A DNA stretch of 49,125 nucleotides, taken from NCBI GenBank assembly GCA_900314795.1, contig OMWP01000018.1, positions 1 through 49,125 on the forward strand, given 5' to 3'. This document shows, piece by piece, positions 47,707 to 49,125 of this stretch. The notes below the pieces were generated by a model that worked only from the letters and a program-made list of their open reading frames with translations, had not been told where the DNA came from and ran no database searches. The position numbers and the translations under genes were made by a program. This DNA comes from an uncultured Eubacteriales bacterium. Lineage in GTDB: Bacteria; Bacillota; Clostridia; Oscillospirales; Acutalibacteraceae. Within the stretch, counting starts at the first letter, position 1. Every line of letters begins with the position of its first letter.

Positions 47707-47912
47707 TACGATGCCTCCTTGTCTGATGATGAAATTGTATCATCATTCGGGGGATCGGGACAAATGTGTGAAGTGTCGGAGCAAGTGAGCAGGATATCCC
47801 TGAGCTGAGTGAACAGCTCAGGGTTGGGATCCTTTGCAAAAGAGATGCTGATACGATGCCCACCGATCGAGCGGTATTGCTTCGTATGGTCATTCATATC
47901 AAGATCCTTCAT
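47706..47912 (-). CDS. Small element-encoded protein upstream of the recombinase
   Basis: 68 residues. ATG after GGGGAGGTGA, overlapping the ParB-like stop by four bases; its own stop overlaps the recombinase start. The centre reads SIGGHRISISFAKDPNPELF, similar to short proteins that accompany recombinases in clostridial elements. The last 25 residues are polar and rich in Asp and Ser. Possibly an accessory or excision-type factor, by position only. Confidence 0.65.
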   Translation of the reverse strand: MKDLDMNDHTKQYRSIGGHRISISFAKDPNPELFTQLRDILLTCSDTSHICPDPPNDDTISSSDKEAS

Positions 47913-48772
47913 CGTGCGTCACCTCCCCTGCTGCGGTTATGCTGGCGCTGATAATCTTTCGCTACAAGGTTTAGGATATATCGCTGGATATCTCCGACCG
48001 AATAGCTGTCCGGAAAATACTTGCGGAGATCATCGTACTTAAAGCTCACCTTTTCCTTTTGATTCGGCTTTTCCTCTGACATTACCGCCGCTAACCCCTC
48101 ACGGGTCAGGGAGCAGTTATTGAAGGATTTGTGGAGACGGAATGCCTGTGAGTAGGACGGTGTGCAGTCCTCTCGGTCAATGATCTCGTATAATTCCTGT
48201 TGTATCTCCGAAGGAAGGTAAGACAGCTCCACGCCGACGGAGAAAGCGATCTTGCCCTCGTCCATCAGGTCGAGGAGTTCGGGGATGAGGTAGGTCAAGC
48301 GGATATAGCGCTGAACGGTTTTATAGCTCTCTCCCGACTCCACGCCGATAACCGCAGTAGCGCGGTTCTTGTCGAACTTCGGGACAATTTGTCCCGAAGT
48401 TAAATCGGTTCGTCTGCCCTGATGTTTGAGAGCCTCGGCTTTCATCTTATAGGCAAACGCTTTTTCCGAGGGCAGGATATGCTCACGGTGGAGGTTGCTG
48501 TCCACCAGCATGATCGCCGCCTCGTCACGGCTGACGGGACGAATAAAAGCAGGGACTTCGCTAAGCCCTGCCTTCTGTGCCGCACGGAAACGGCGGTGTC
48601 CCGAGATGATCTCATATTGGTCTGTTGTTCCCTCTAAAGGTCGGACAATCAACGGCGACATAATGCCATGCTCCTGAACACTCTCGATCAGGTTGTTCAT
48701 TTCGTCGTTGTCGAGCACCTTGTAGGGATGGTCTTTGAATGGGTGTAATTGGTTGATTGAAATATTTGTCAT
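47909..48772 (-). CDS. ParB/Spo0J-family DNA-binding protein
   Basis: 287 residues. The N-terminal ParB nuclease-like/CTPase domain shows HPFKDHPYKV, SVQEHGIMSPLIVRP, EIISGHRRFRAA and HREHILPSEKAFAY; a helix-turn-helix follows (VIGVESGESYKTVQRYIRL). No ParA is beside it. On integrative elements such proteins serve stability or gene control. It overlaps both neighbours by four bases, forming an operon ending in the recombinase. Confidence 0.92.
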   Translation of the reverse strand: MTNISINQLHPFKDHPYKVLDNDEMNNLIESVQEHGIMSPLIVRPLEGTTDQYEIISGHRRFRAAQKAGLSEVPAFIRPVSRDEAAIMLVDSNLHREHILPSEKAFAYKMKAEALKHQGRRTDLTSGQIVPKFDKNRATAVIGVESGESYKTVQRYIRLTYLIPELLDLMDEGKIAFSVGVELSYLPSEIQQELYEIIDREDCTPSYSQAFRLHKSFNNCSLTREGLAAVMSEEKPNQKEKVSFKYDDLRKYFPDSYSVGDIQRYILNLVAKDYQRQHNRSRGGDAR

Positions 48773-49125
48773 CGTTCATAACTCCTTGTATGATTTTTTT
48801 GTTTGGTATCTAAGCCGTAGGCTTTATTGCGTGCCTGCGTTTCGATACGGATGTTTTCTTTGATTTTTGGATTGTCCTCAATGATCGTGAGGGCAATCCG
48901 CTTTTCTTTGCGTAGCTGTTTCAACAGAGTCGTGCAGTCATCTCGGCGGGACATTAACTCCGTTCTCCTTTCGTCGTCATCACAGCGCCGCAGCTTGTTA
49001 TATATTTTCTGTCGCACGTCAGTGACCTCTTTGATGGAAGAATCGGTTTCTTATATAAAGCTGTTGACATCTTCTAAGGTGTTTAACTTCTTATGGGATA
49101 GCAAGGTCACCTGAGCAGATATCCG
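48769..49125 (-). pseudogene. Relaxase-like C-terminal tail, interrupted by a stop codon, continuing off the window
   Basis: The open part ends at 48769, overlapping the ParB-like start. ATG at 48954 (61 residues) has AAGGAG upstream and could be a real start; GTG at 49017 is an alternative. Upstream, the same frame reads LLSHKKLNTLEDVNSFI, then TAA (49053-49051), then ETDSSIKEVTDVRQKIYNKL into the listed ORF. The joined sequence resembles the coiled-coil tail of MobA/MobL-type relaxases (LLKQLRKEKRIAL..I). So this may be a relaxase broken by one nonsense codon, or a downstream gene re-using its tail. The similarity is from memory. Confidence 0.5.

Overview
The window looks like chromosome from an anaerobic Firmicute of class Clostridia, probably near Ruminococcaceae/Oscillospiraceae. 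The reasons are the family content (type III glutamine synthetase, LL-diaminopimelate aminotransferase, superoxide reductase, ANTAR RNA-binding regulators, an ACGX-type radical-SAM peptide cluster, clostridial transposon genes), the tryptophan T-box, and strong TTGACA-N17-TATAAT promoters with GGAGG ribosome sites. The genus is a guess.

Left edge (1-5234): worn mobile DNA. Two unrecognised genes, a small transposon-associated ORF and a frameshifted tnpV precede an HxlR regulator. Divergent from HxlR is a compact RiPP-like operon: a 54-residue ACGX-repeat peptide, a radical-SAM/SPASM maturase and a medium-chain oxidoreductase. It is followed by a nonsense-containing remnant of a large serine recombinase and a frameshifted AraC remnant.

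Biosynthetic core (5318-19395): an aldo/keto reductase and a superoxide reductase; then a complete trpEGDCFBA operon behind a T-box whose specifier reads UGG; then, on the other strand, purF-carA-carB.

Nitrogen block (19432-33223): amt-PII fusion, glnN (GSIII), two ANTAR regulators, dapL, two short GSI-like proteins, glmS and gdhA. Eight leaders share one design. Each places a small hairpin with hexaloop AANGRC inside the 5' arm of an intrinsic terminator, and six start just behind a near-consensus promoter. They precede purF-carAB, glnN, amt, the first ANTAR gene, the second GSI-like gene (two in tandem), gdhA, and a stretch with no gene (a candidate small RNA). The loops carry A1 and G4, the hallmark of ANTAR-bound RNA hairpins, so the two local ANTAR proteins probably antiterminate a glutamine regulon. 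This is the most interesting system here.

Electron transfer and glutamate (33372-45608): a NuoE-like, a NuoF-like (broken) and a GltD-like/ferredoxin gene resemble the electron-bifurcating Stn-type transhydrogenase. They are followed by gltB-gltD and pyrG. With trpG, carA, purF, glmS and gltB, this makes six glutamine amidotransferases in one stretch.

Right edge (45609-49125): repeats, an aberrant tRNA-Ala-like gene, and a second mobile element with a large serine recombinase, a small protein, a ParB-like protein and a relaxase-like tail interrupted by a stop codon. Gene calls are mostly secure. RNA structures were folded by eye and the regulatory links are inference.
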